From positions 58,880 to 122,879 of the forward strand of contig LNFB01000212.1 in NCBI GenBank assembly GCA_001464385.1: a stretch of DNA of 64,000 nt. Reading direction: 5' to 3'. Of the stretch, positions 1 through 9,800 are shown one piece after another (within the stretch, counting starts at the first letter, position 1; each line of letters starts with the position of its first letter). A program made the position numbers and the translations under genes. Source of the stretch: Deltaproteobacteria bacterium Ga0077550. Lineage in GTDB: Bacteria > Myxococcota_A > Polyangia > Nannocystales > Nannocystaceae. Under the pieces are notes generated by a model. That model saw only the letters and a list, made by a program, of their open reading frames with translations. It had not been told where the DNA came from and did no database searches.

Positions 1-1860
1 TTCTCCCACGGGCTCGATCCCCTGGCGAAGCCCGGCACGAGCCCGGTCGAGGCGACGCTCGAGCTCGAGTCGGACGGCGACATCGACACGTCGAACAACC
101 GCGGCACCGGATCGCTGGTGGTCGGCGAGCCGCCGAAGGTGCGCGTCATCGCGGGCGAGGAGGCCGACGGCGGCGCGATCGCCCGCGCGCTGCGGGCCGA
201 GCGGATGGAGGTCGAGGTCGTGAAGGCCAGCGAGATGAAGCCCGAGCACAGCCGGCTCGAGAGCGTCGACCTCGTGGTGCTGGCCAACGCCCCGGCCGAG
301 GCCATCGCCGGCGAGCGCGGGCTGCCCGACGCGTTCATGGGCAACCTCGCCCGGTGGGTCGACGGCGGAGGCGGCCTCATCGTCCTCGGCGGGCCGATGG
401 CCTACGACATGGGCGGCTACGGCGACACCGCGCTCGAGAAGATCCTGCCGGTGAAGATCGATCCGGTCGAGCAGGAGATCGAGTCGGCCGCGACCATCGT
501 CATCATCCTCGATCGCTCCGGCAGCATGTCGGCGATGGCGGGCTGGTCGAAGACCAAGATGGAGCTCGCCGACGAGGGGGCGGTCGCGTCGATGCGGCTG
601 CTGCGGCCCTTCGACCAGATCGCCGTGATGAGCGTGACCGAGGAGGTGCGCTGGGAGGTGAACCTGCAGTCGGTCGGCGACGGCGGCGACATGGAGCGCC
701 GGGTGCTGCGCGTGCGGGCCGACGGCGGCGGGATCTACGTCTACACCAGCATCGAGGCGGCGCACGAGACCATGAAGAGGGTCGACACGCCGCTGCGCCA
801 CGTGATCCTCTTCAGCGACGCCGCCGACTCCGAGGAGAAGGTCAAGGGCGTGCCGTTCGGCGACGGCCCGGGCCCGCGCGCCGAGGACCTCGCGCGGAAG
901 ATGCGAGACGAGGGGATCACCACCAGCGTCATCGGCATCGGCAGCGACGAGGACGTCGACACGCAGTTCCTGAAGGACCTCGCGAAGGCCGGCGGCGGGC
1001 GCTTCTACCTCACCGCGGACGCCAGCAAGCTGCGGTCGCTGTTCGTGCAGGAGACCGAGCGCCTCGTCGACAGCTCGCTGAAGGAGGTCCCGTTCCGGCC
1101 GATCGCGCTGGCGCGTCACCCCGCGCTCGAGGGCATCGACTACCAGCGCGCGCCGTTCCTGAAGGGCTACCAGCAGCTCGAGGCGCGGCCCACCGCGGAG
1201 ATCGTGATGGCCGCCGCCGAGGGGCACCCGCTGCTCGTGACGTGGCGCTACGGCCTCGGGCACGTGATCGCGTGGGCGAGCGACGCCGGGCCGCGGTGGT
1301 CCGACGAGTGGCTGCCGTGGTCCGGCTACAACGCCCACTGGACGCAGCTCGCCCGCTTCGCCCTGCGATCGGGCTCGGGATCGGACACCCAGATCGAGGT
1401 CGACGTCGCCGGCGGCAACGCGCTGGTCCGGGTCGCGCGCCGCGACGACAAGGGCCTGTCGATCGACGACGGTGCGGTGAAGGCCCGGATCGTCGACGGC
1501 ACCGAGCAGCGCGCGATCGATCTGCGCGCGCGAGAGCCGGGGCTGTGGGACGCCAACGTCGCCACCGCGCCGGGGCACACGTACACCGTCGAGGTGCTCG
1601 ACGGCACCGACAAGGTCCTCGCGCGCCACACGTTCGCGCCGCCGCCGTCGGCGGAGCAGCGGCACCGCACGGCCGACCGACCGTTCCTCGAGGACCTCGC
1701 CGCGCGTACCGGGGGCGCCGTCGGGCCGCAGCGACTGTCGCCCCAGGTCGCCGCGTCGGTGACCGCCCGCGTCCACCGGCTGTGGCCCTTCTTCGTCCTC
1801 GCGGCGCTGCTGCTGCTCCCCTTGGACGCGATGCTGCGCCGCTCGGCCCGCGTGGTCTGA
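1..1860 (+). CDS. von Willebrand factor A domain membrane protein (5' end outside window)
   Basis: The frame is open from base 1, so the gene starts upstream of the window; 619 residues are visible. After about 40 residues comes a Rossmann-like stretch with LIVLGGP, as in the glutamine-amidotransferase-like part of VWA proteins of this kind. A VWA domain follows, with the metal-ion MIDAS motif DRSGSMS at visible residues 171-177. A single hydrophobic segment at about 594-612 is followed by a short basic tail, so most of the protein probably faces the periplasm. Family members often sit beside Bat/aerotolerance-type or DUF4159 genes, but the upstream neighbours are not visible. The domain call is firm; the cellular role is unknown. 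Confidence 0.8.
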   Translation, partial: FSHGLDPLAKPGTSPVEATLELESDGDIDTSNNRGTGSLVVGEPPKVRVIAGEEADGGAIARALRAERMEVEVVKASEMKPEHSRLESVDLVVLANAPAEAIAGERGLPDAFMGNLARWVDGGGGLIVLGGPMAYDMGGYGDTALEKILPVKIDPVEQEIESAATIVIILDRSGSMSAMAGWSKTKMELADEGAVASMRLLRPFDQIAVMSVTEEVRWEVNLQSVGDGGDMERRVLRVRADGGGIYVYTSIEAAHETMKRVDTPLRHVILFSDAADSEEKVKGVPFGDGPGPRAEDLARKMRDEGITTSVIGIGSDEDVDTQFLKDLAKAGGGRFYLTADASKLRSLFVQETERLVDSSLKEVPFRPIALARHPALEGIDYQRAPFLKGYQQLEARPTAEIVMAAAEGHPLLVTWRYGLGHVIAWASDAGPRWSDEWLPWSGYNAHWTQLARFALRSGSGSDTQIEVDVAGGNALVRVARRDDKGLSIDDGAVKARIVDGTEQRAIDLRAREPGLWDANVATAPGHTYTVEVLDGTDKVLARHTFAPPPSAEQRHRTADRPFLEDLAARTGGAVGPQRLSPQVAASVTARVHRLWPFFVLAALLLLPLDAMLRRSARVV

Positions 1861-1912
1861 CGATCGCGGCGACTCGTCGTCGACCAAGCGCTGTGCGATG
1901 CTCGGGCTCACG

Positions 1913-3010
1913 ATGCGACGCGCGCGAAGCTGGGCGGTCGTCCATGTCCTCGCCGCGGGGGGCTGCGGTCGCGTGGAGGCCACCGTCCCCGCGCAGCAGG
2001 CCGCCGCGGTCGGGTCCTCGAAGGTCGAGACGATCGCCGAGGCCCCGCCACCGCCGGCTGTGCGACCGACCTACCGCCGCTGCGATCAGCACCGTGGGCG
2101 GCTGACCACGGGCCGCGGCTTCGATCACACGCGCAGCCGCCTCGTCGCCGCGGCGAAGGCCACCCATGCGATCCAGGACACCTTCGCGCTCCCCGGCGCG
2201 GCGGTCGAGCTCGCCGCGAAGATCAGCTACGGCGATGGCGGCAAGGACCTCGAGGACGAGGACGTCGACATCGCGTTGGACGATTGCGACGGTCGTCTGG
2301 GTGGCACTGCGAAGACCGATGACGACGGCATCGCCCGGATCTCGATCACGGCGCCCACGCAGCCGGGCGCGTACCGGGTGCAGGTCGTCGTCCTCGGCGA
2401 CGGCAGCGAGACCCGCGCCACGCTGCACGTGCTCCCCGCCACGACCGAGCTGGTCGTGTTCGACATCGACGGCACGCTCACCACGACCGACGACGAGGTC
2501 ACCCGCGACGTGCTCGACGAGCACTTCGGTCACCTCGCCGATGGCGAGTACGCCGCTGCGGCCTACGACCACGGCGCCGCGCTGGCGCGGCTCTGGTCCG
2601 AGCGCGGCTTCGTCGTCGTGTACCTGACCGGCCGCCCCTACTGGCTCGTCGACCACACGCGGGCGTGGCTCCGCGCCGGCGGCTACCCGGAGGGGCTGGT
2701 GCGCACGACGCTGCGTCACCGCGACGTGGTGCCCAAGGTCGACGGCGTCGGTGCGTTCAAGGCCGCATACCTGCGCAGCCTCGTCGACGCGGGCTACCGC
2801 ATCGTCGCCGCCCACGGCAACGCGAGCACCGACGTCTGGGCCTACGCGCAGGTGGGGATCCCCGCGGAGTCGACCTTCATCATCGGCCCGCACGCGGGCG
2901 ATGGCGGCACCGTCGCCGTGCGCGACGACTGGTCGGCGGTGCTCCCCGTCGCCCGCGACCACGCGCCGGCGGCCCAGCCGTTCGCCTGGCCGAGCGCGCC
3001 GTCGAAGTGA
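1913..3010 (+). CDS. LNS2/lipin-like HAD phosphatase lipoprotein
   Basis: A predicted lipoprotein of 365 residues. A short basic and hydrophobic N-terminus ends in a lipobox-like AAGGC. The middle resembles an Ig-like or transthyretin-like beta domain. The C-terminal half begins with DIDGT at residues 184-188, the nucleophile motif DxDxT of HAD phosphatases, and continues with a YLTGRPYWL segment typical of the LNS2 (lipin/Ned1/Smp2) family, whose eukaryotic members dephosphorylate phosphatidic acid. The substrate here is inferred, not shown. An in-frame ATG at 1898 is possible, but the ATG at 1913 gives a more normal signal peptide and has a GATGCT box 10 nt upstream. It is 52 nt after the VWA gene. 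Confidence 0.7.
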   Translation: MRRARSWAVVHVLAAGGCGRVEATVPAQQAAAVGSSKVETIAEAPPPPAVRPTYRRCDQHRGRLTTGRGFDHTRSRLVAAAKATHAIQDTFALPGAAVELAAKISYGDGGKDLEDEDVDIALDDCDGRLGGTAKTDDDGIARISITAPTQPGAYRVQVVVLGDGSETRATLHVLPATTELVVFDIDGTLTTTDDEVTRDVLDEHFGHLADGEYAAAAYDHGAALARLWSERGFVVVYLTGRPYWLVDHTRAWLRAGGYPEGLVRTTLRHRDVVPKVDGVGAFKAAYLRSLVDAGYRIVAAHGNASTDVWAYAQVGIPAESTFIIGPHAGDGGTVAVRDDWSAVLPVARDHAPAAQPFAWPSAPSK

Positions 3011-3016
3011 CGGTGG

Positions 3017-3619
3017 TCAGGGCGCGACGCCGAGCGGCATCGGCTCGGCGTCGGCGGCGGCCGGCCGACCGTGCGCGACGCGTCCGAGTTCCTCGCGCGC
3101 GCGCGCTCGCCCCTCGACCAGCGCGTCGATCCGACGCTGCAGGTAGGGCGAGAACTGGCCCCCGTAGCGGGCCCACAGCTCGGGCAGCCGCCAGTCGTCC
3201 CCGGTGACCCGCCCGCGGCACAGCGCCGATCCGCAGCCGCAGGTGAACTCGTCGTACGACGAGCCATCGCTCATCGCGTAGTCGTAGCAGACCTCTTCGC
3301 CGCGGCGGATCGCACGGCGGGCGACGAGCGTCAGCTGGCCGCGCAGCGCAGCGTTGGGCTCGCACGAGTGGTTGAACCAATCGCCCGGGCCCGGCACGCC
3401 GGACACGACGTAGAGATCCTCGTCGACCTGCAGCGCGAGGCGCCGGAGATCCGGACCCGCCCGCGCGAGATCCTCGCGCGGCACGACGTCACCGCCGAAC
3501 ACCGCGAGTAGATCACCCTCGGCGATCGAGCGCCGGGCGAAGACCGCGTATCCACCCTTGTGCGGGTGGGGGCGGCCGATGAGCGAAGGAGCAGTCCAGC
3601 AAGATGGTCGTGGATTCAC
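3017..3619 (-). CDS. SET domain-containing protein, putative lysine methyltransferase
   Basis: SET domains transfer methyl groups from S-adenosylmethionine to lysine. The motifs are clear: NHSCEPNA from about residue 83, the catalytic-tyrosine region GEEVCYDYA, and a post-SET cysteine cluster CGCGSALCRG that would bind zinc. An N-terminal GGYAVFARR matches the opening GxG strand of SET. The frame is open further upstream to an ATG at 3724, but residues before HKGGYAVF are not conserved-looking, so the GTG at 3619 is preferred; the start is uncertain. It is convergent with the LNS2 gene with a 6-nt gap. The target protein is unknown. Confidence 0.75.
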   Translation of the reverse strand: MNPRPSCWTAPSLIGRPHPHKGGYAVFARRSIAEGDLLAVFGGDVVPREDLARAGPDLRRLALQVDEDLYVVSGVPGPGDWFNHSCEPNAALRGQLTLVARRAIRRGEEVCYDYAMSDGSSYDEFTCGCGSALCRGRVTGDDWRLPELWARYGGQFSPYLQRRIDALVEGRARAREELGRVAHGRPAAADAEPMPLGVAP

Positions 3620-3835
3620 TGGCTCTCGTGGGATGACGGGTCCGGGTGAGCGCCACGGGCCGCGTGCGAGACAATCGGCGTGCGAACGATCGGGTGGCGA
3701 GCGATCGGCGTCAGCGATCCCCATGGTAGTGGATTTCCAGCGGTCCGCTCGGCCGGCGCGTCGCCGGAGTCGGCGCGGTACGACACGCCGGCCCCGGCGA
3801 GATCCCGGGCCGCCTCGCCCGCACCCCCGTTCGAC

Positions 3836-4762
3836 CTACACCTGCGTCGGCTCGCGGTCGAGGCCCTGGTCGGCGAACGAGGCGGCGTCGTCGAGCGGCT
3901 CGAGGTGCGTCAACACCGTGGTCTTCGGCCAGGCCGCCGCCAGCGCGAGCTCGATCCGCTCGCAGAGATCGTGCCCGCGCTGGACCGACCACGACCCGGG
4001 GACGAGGACGTGGACGCTGATGAACCGCCGGGCGCCGGCCTGGCGGGTCCGCAGGGCGTGCCACTGGGTCTGCTCGGTGGCGCTGTGGCGATCGAGGATG
4101 GCGGCCAGCTCCGCCCGCGACGCGGCGGGCACGGCGGTGTCGAGCAGGCCCATCCCCGCCTGGTGCAGCAGGCGCGCCCCGGTCCAGAGGATGTTCACCG
4201 CCACCGCGATCGCGAGCAGCGGATCGAGGATGACCCAGCCGGTCGCCTTCACGGCCAGGATCCCGCCGATCACCCCGACCGACGTCCAGACGTCGGTCAT
4301 CAGGTGGTGACCGTCGGCCGCGAGCGCGACCGAGCCCCGCCGGCGGCCGACCGCGAGGAGCACCCGGGCGACCGCGAAGTTCACGCCGGACGCCGCCGCC
4401 GAGAGGGCCGCGCCGACGTCGAGCTCGCCGAGCTCCGCCGGCCGCATCAGGCGACCGATCGCGGAGGCCACGATGAGCGCCGCGGCGGCGAAGATGAGCC
4501 CGCCCTCGACCCCGCTGGCGAAGTACTCGGCCTTGTCGTGGCCGTGCGGGTGCTCGTCGTCGGCAGGCCGCTGCGCGACGTGCAGGGCCACCAGGGTGAC
4601 CACGGCGGCGACGAGGTTGACGACCGACTCGAGGGCGTCGGACAGCAGGCCCACCGAATCCGTGACGAGGTAGGCGATCGACTTCAGCGCGATCGTCACC
4701 ACGGCGGCGACGATCGACAGCCACGCGTAGCGCGTGAGCGACGACGGCGCGGCGACGCTCAT
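3836..4762 (-). CDS. Cation diffusion facilitator (CDF) family transporter
   Basis: A 308-residue inner-membrane metal/proton antiporter of the CDF family. There are about six hydrophobic helices. SDALES near residue 40 and HHLMTD near residue 160 supply the paired metal-site residues of helices 2 and 5, and a histidine-rich DDEHPHGHDK loop lies between helices 2 and 3. The C-terminal cytoplasmic domain has HALRTRQAGARRFISVHV, typical of CDF proteins. The ATG overlaps the kinase stop codon (ATGA), which makes this the last gene of the metal-efflux operon. Zinc, cobalt or cadmium are usual substrates; the metal cannot be read from the sequence. Confidence 0.88.
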   Translation of the reverse strand: MSVAAPSSLTRYAWLSIVAAVVTIALKSIAYLVTDSVGLLSDALESVVNLVAAVVTLVALHVAQRPADDEHPHGHDKAEYFASGVEGGLIFAAAALIVASAIGRLMRPAELGELDVGAALSAAASGVNFAVARVLLAVGRRRGSVALAADGHHLMTDVWTSVGVIGGILAVKATGWVILDPLLAIAVAVNILWTGARLLHQAGMGLLDTAVPAASRAELAAILDRHSATEQTQWHALRTRQAGARRFISVHVLVPGSWSVQRGHDLCERIELALAAAWPKTTVLTHLEPLDDAASFADQGLDREPTQV

Positions 4763-6129
4763 CGGTCGACCCCCGCCGCGTCTGGCAGCTCGAGCACGAA
4801 CACCGCCCCGCCGCCGGGACCGGGCTCGACCCACACCCGCCCGCCGTGGCGCTCGGCGACCTCGCGCACGATCGCGAGGCCCAGGCCCTTGCCCCGCGCG
4901 GCGCGATCCCGGCGCTCGAAGGGCTCGAAGATCCGCTCGCGCTGCTCGGCCGGGACCCCGAGTCCGCGGTCGGCCACGCGGACGCGCACGCACCCCGGCG
5001 ACACCTCGACACCCAGCGTGACGCGGCCGCCAGCGGGCGAGAACTTGATCGCGTTGTCGACGAGGTTGTCGATCGCCTGCCGGAGCACGGACGGCGCGAA
5101 CTCGGCCGAGGCCCGCGCGGCCCCCACGACCTCGAGGACCACGCCGCGCTCCTCGGCGAGCCCCAGCGCCGACTCGACGGCGTCGGCGACGAGCTTCGCC
5201 ACGTCACCGGGGACGCGGTCCAGGGGCGCGGCCCGCAGGGCGGCCACGTCGAGCAGGCGCGAGGCGAGCGCGGCGAGGCGGTCGACCTCCTCGCGCAGGC
5301 CCGCGAGCACGCGCTCCAGCTCGTCGACGCCCCGCGGCCGCCGCAGCGCGACGTCGATGCCGGCGCGCATCGCCGTCAGCGGCGTGCGCAGCTCGTGGGC
5401 CGCGTCGGCGAGCAGTCGGTCCTGGGCCTCGCGCGCCGCCGCGAGCTTCGTCGTCGTGATCGCGATCGCGTCGCGAAGGCCGCCCAGGACGTCGCGCGCG
5501 GGATCCGGCGGCGGCGCGTGGCCATAGTCGCCGGCCCGCAGCCGCTCCATGTGATCGCCCAGCGCGGTGATCCGCCGATGCAGACGACGCGCGTGCACGG
5601 TCTGGATCGTCACCAGGGCCAGCATGACCACGAGCACTGCGCCGCCGGTGACCTGCCAGTACGCGCGCACGGCCGCGTCGTGGTTCTCGAGCGACGCGGC
5701 CAGCCACAGACCGTGGGCCGAGCCGTCCGTGGCGAGCACGCGCATGCCCACGACCCGGTGCGGGACGCCGTCGACCACGGCCGTCGACAGCGTCGGCTGC
5801 AGCTCGAGCGCCGCGGGATCGAGGGCGGCGGGCACGTCGGCGCCCTCGGGGTAGCGGGCGATGATCCGGCCGCGCGGATCGTACAGCGCGCCGCGGGGCG
5901 CGAACTCCCGCACGCTCGAGTCCAGCGGAGAGTCGATGAGGTGCAGATGCGGCGCACCGGCGCGATCGAACAGGCTCACCGCCTCGACCGCGGCCTGCGA
6001 GAGCAGCGCCTGATCGACGCTCGCGTGGAGGATGCGATCGAGGGCGACGCCGCCGACGACCAGCGCGGCGCCGAGGAGCAGCGCCGGCAGCAGCGCGCCC
6101 ACGAGGAGCAGCCGGGTCCCGAGCTGCAC
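4759..6129 (-). CDS. Two-component sensor histidine kinase of the metal-efflux operon
   Basis: A 456-residue membrane kinase with a GTG start. Transmembrane helices lie at about 8-30 and 161-178 and flank a periplasmic sensor domain of roughly 130 residues. A HAMP linker follows, then the phosphoacceptor motif AHELRTPL (His245) and an ATPase domain with an N-box (NLVDNAIKF), VADRGLGVP and GKGLGLAIV. Only one base separates it from the upstream regulator and it overlaps the downstream CDF gene, so all three are co-transcribed. By position it probably senses the metal exported by the pump encoded in the same operon; the ligand is inferred. Confidence 0.9.
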   Translation of the reverse strand: MQLGTRLLLVGALLPALLLGAALVVGGVALDRILHASVDQALLSQAAVEAVSLFDRAGAPHLHLIDSPLDSSVREFAPRGALYDPRGRIIARYPEGADVPAALDPAALELQPTLSTAVVDGVPHRVVGMRVLATDGSAHGLWLAASLENHDAAVRAYWQVTGGAVLVVMLALVTIQTVHARRLHRRITALGDHMERLRAGDYGHAPPPDPARDVLGGLRDAIAITTTKLAAAREAQDRLLADAAHELRTPLTAMRAGIDVALRRPRGVDELERVLAGLREEVDRLAALASRLLDVAALRAAPLDRVPGDVAKLVADAVESALGLAEERGVVLEVVGAARASAEFAPSVLRQAIDNLVDNAIKFSPAGGRVTLGVEVSPGCVRVRVADRGLGVPAEQRERIFEPFERRDRAARGKGLGLAIVREVAERHGGRVWVEPGPGGGAVFVLELPDAAGVDR

Positions 6130-6130
6130 G

Positions 6131-6823
6131 TCAGGCCCCGCCGACCTCGAGCCGGAAGCCCACGCCGCGGAGGTTCCGCAGGGTGACCTGCGTCGAGCCG
6201 ATCCGCGCCAGCTTCGCGCGCAGGTAGCCGACGTAGACGTCGAGCACGTTGGGATCGCCCTCGTAGTTCGTGCCCCACACCGCCGCGAGCAGGTGGCTGC
6301 GGGAGAGCACGTCGCCGACGTGCGAGAACAACTCCTGGCACAGGGCGTACTCGCGGGCGGTCAGCGGTGCCTCGGCGGTGGTGCCGTCGCTGGCGTCGCG
6401 GACCAGCACGCGGCGGCGCCCGTCGATGTGGACGTCGCCGGCGCGGCGCAGCTCGATCTGTCCGCTGCCGCGGCGGTGCAGCGCCTCGATCCGCGCGACC
6501 AGCTCGGCGAAGTCGAACGGCTTGACGAGGTAGTCGTCGGCGCCGCTCTTCAGCCCGCTGACGCGCTCGCCGATCTGCCCGCGGGCGGTGAGCATCAGCA
6601 CCGGCGTGCGCAGGCCCCCGCCTCGCCACTGCCGCAGCAGCTCGAGTCCGTCGATCCCCGGGAGCATCCAGTCGAGCACGATCACGTCGTAGTCGATGTC
6701 GCGCCCCTGATCGAGGGCCGCGCGACCGTTGGCGCAGACGTCGACCTGGTGCCCCTCTTCGACCAGGCCGCGGCGCACGATCTCGGCCACGCGGTCTTCG
6801 TCCTCGACGAGCAGGAGTTTCAT
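6131..6823 (-). CDS. OmpR/CusR-type response regulator
   Basis: A 230-residue regulator. The receiver domain has an acidic pocket VEDED at the N-terminus, phosphoacceptor Asp51 in VLDWMLPG, and Lys101 in YLVKPFDF. A winged-helix DNA-binding domain (about 130-226) ends with the usual RGVGFRLE. The ATG at 6823 is chosen because it opens with MKLLLVEDED; the 21 extra codons upstream are arginine-rich noise. It lies between the RND pump gene and its cognate kinase. Its likely target is the operon itself, through direct repeats at 12359-12377. Confidence 0.92.
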   Translation of the reverse strand: MKLLLVEDEDRVAEIVRRGLVEEGHQVDVCANGRAALDQGRDIDYDVIVLDWMLPGIDGLELLRQWRGGGLRTPVLMLTARGQIGERVSGLKSGADDYLVKPFDFAELVARIEALHRRGSGQIELRRAGDVHIDGRRRVLVRDASDGTTAEAPLTAREYALCQELFSHVGDVLSRSHLLAAVWGTNYEGDPNVLDVYVGYLRAKLARIGSTQVTLRNLRGVGFRLEVGGA

Positions 6824-6833
6824 GGGAGAGCTC

Positions 6834-9800
6834 TCATGGCGTCGTCTTCGTCGTCGAGCGGGCGCGCACGAGCCGGCCGAACCCATGGTACAGCGCCGGC
6901 AGGACGACGAGGGTGAGCGCGGTCGAGGTGATGAGCCCGCCGACCACCACGGTCGCCAGCGGCCGCTGGACCTCGGCGCCGACGCCCGTGGCGAGGGCCA
7001 TCGGCACGAAGCCGAGCGCGGCCACGAGGGCGGTCATCGACACCGGGCGGACGCGCTCGCGGGCGGCGAGCACGACCGCCTCGCCGATCGGGTAGCCGGC
7101 GCGCTGGAACTCGCGCAGCGCCGACACCAGCATCACGCCGTTGAGCACCGCGATGCCGGACAGCGCGATGAACCCGACCGCCGCCGAGATCGACACCGGC
7201 AGGCCCCGCGCCGCCAGGGCGAGCACACCGCCCACGCCCGCGAACGGCACGTTGAGGAAGATCATCAGCGCCGGGCCGATCGCGCGGAACAACAGGACCA
7301 GGGTGACGACGATGCCGACCATCACGGCGGGGATGACCCAGGTCAGCCGCGCGCGGGCCTGCTGCAGCGACTCGAACTGACCGCCGTAGCGCAGGCGCAT
7401 GCCCCGGGGGACCTCGACCTGGGCGTCGATGGCCGTTTGCACCTCCGCGACCACGTCGCCCAGGCTGCGCTCGCGGACGTTGAACCCGATGAGCACGCGC
7501 CGCTGCGCCTCGTGGCGGTTGACCAGCGCCGGCGAGAGCACGGTCTCGATGTCCGCGATCCGCGAGAGCGGCACGACCGTCCCCGCCGGGGTCGCCACCG
7601 GCAGGGCCGCGAGGTCGAACGCGGCGACGTCACCGTGCACGCGCAGGCGCATGGGGATCCGCACCGGGCCGTCCCAGCTGCCGCCGACGTCGACGCCGAC
7701 ACGGATCGCCCGCACGACGTCGAGCACCTGCGCCGCGTCCATGCCCAGCAGCGCGGCCTCGACGACCTTGGGTCGCACGTCGACGACCGGCACGTTGGGC
7801 GGGGCGAGCACGCGGACGTCGTGGGCGCCCTCGACCCCCGCCGCCGCGTCGCGCAGCTCGTTCGCGACGCGCTGCAGCTCGGCGAGGTCCTCGCCGTAGA
7901 GTTCGATCGCGACGTCGGTCACCGCGCCGCCGAGCAGCTCGTTGAAGCGCATCTGGATCGGCTGGGTGAACCCGAACTCGACGTTGCGCTCGCCGGTGAG
8001 CTCGGGGTCGAGCAGCGCGTTCATCTCGGCGAGCAGCGCGTCGCGATCGAGGCCCTCGCGCCACTGGTCGCGCTCGGCGAGGTCCACGAACACGTCCGCC
8101 TGCTCGAGGCCCATGATGTCGGTCGCGACCGCGGGCGACCCGATGCGCGAGGTGACGCCGCGGACCTCCGGGACGGCGAGCAGCCGCTGCTCGAGTCGGC
8201 CGGCGTCCTCGATCGCGTGCTCGAGCGAGATGTCGGCGGCGCGGGTGACTTGGATGACCAGATCGCCCTCGTCCAACTGAGGCACGAACGAGGTGCCGAG
8301 CTGGGCGTAGACCCAGCCGCCGAGCCCGAGGGAGGCCGCCGCGCCCGCGAGGACGATCGTCGGGCGGCCGACGGCGAAGCGCAGCACCGGCGCGTACGCG
8401 GCCTCGATCGCGCGGGCGAGCAGCGGCGGGCGCGTCGGCACGTCCTTGGGACGCATCCGGCCCGCGACCGCGGGCACCCACGTCAGCGACAGCACCAGCG
8501 CGCACGCCAGGGCGAACACCACCGTCAGCGCCATCGGCCGGAACATCTTCCCGTCGACGCCCTGCAGCGCGAGGATCGGCGCGTACACCAGCACGATCAC
8601 CGCGACCGAGAACGCCATCGGCGCGGCGACGTTGGCCATCGCGCGCTCGACCACGGCGCCGCGGGCCTCGCCGCTCGCGTGCTCGAGCAGGGCGCGCTGG
8701 TGGTGCAGCACGTGGAACACCCGCTCGACGACGACGACGGCCCCGTCGACCAGGAGGCCGAAGTCGATCGCGCCCAGGCTCATGAGGTTGCCGGGGATGC
8801 CGAACACCACCATGCCGGCGCCCGCGCCGAGCATCGACAGCGGGATGACGGACGCCACGAGCAGGCCCGCCCGCAGGCTGCCGAGCATCGCGACCAGCAC
8901 GATGATGACGAGCACCGCGCCCTCGGCGAGGTTGCGACCGACGGTGTGCAGCGTCGCGGTGACCAGCTCGCTGCGGTCGTAGACGATGTCGACGCGGACA
9001 TCCTCGGGGAGCACGCGCCAGATCTCCGGCATGCGGTCCCAGACCGCCTGCACCACCTCGAACGCGTTGGCGTGCAGCGCCATCTGGACCATCACGTAGG
9101 TGGTCTCGCCGCGGCCGTTCGCCGTCGCGGCGCCCAACCGCAGCAGATCGCCCCACGCGACGTCGGCGACGTCGGCGACGCGCACGACCCCCGCCGCATC
9201 GCTGCGGACCACGGCCGCGCCGAGGTCGACCGGGCCCGCGGGCCAGTGGACGCCGCGCAGCAGGGCCGCGCCCGCACCGGCGCTCACCGATCCGCCGGGC
9301 GCGGCGCCCGAGGCCCGCGACAGCGCGATCGACAGCGCGTCGAGCGTGACGCCGCGCCGCGCCATCCGCATCGGATCGGCGCGGATCTCCAGCGTGCGCC
9401 GACGGCCGCCCCAGGTGTTGACCTCGACCACGCCCTCGACCGCGCGCAGCAGCGGCGCGACGCGCAGCTCGACCAGCTCGAGCAGCTCGGCCTGCGAACG
9501 ACCGGGCGACGCGAGCGTGAGGTGGAAGACCTCGCCGAGGCCGCCGGTGTGGGGCCCGAGCGCCGGCGGCTCGACGCCGGCGGGGAGCTCGGCGGCGAGG
9601 TTGCCGATCCGCTCCTGCACCTGCTGGCGCGCGCGCCACGGATCGACGTCGTCGTCGAACACCACCGTCACCGCGGAGATGCCGAAGCGCGAGAGGCTGC
9701 GCTGCTCGTCGACGCCGGGCAGGCCGCCGAGCGCCACCTCGATGCGCCGCGTGACGAGCCGCTCGACCTCCTCGGGCGTGAGGCCAGGCGCGCGCGTCAG

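Noticed and set aside
4763..4993. Extending the CDF transporter to the earlier ATG at 4993
   Set aside because: The extra 77 residues are almost all Arg, Ala and Gly and lie inside the kinase ATPase domain. The ATG at 4762 gives a normal length and the ATGA overlap.
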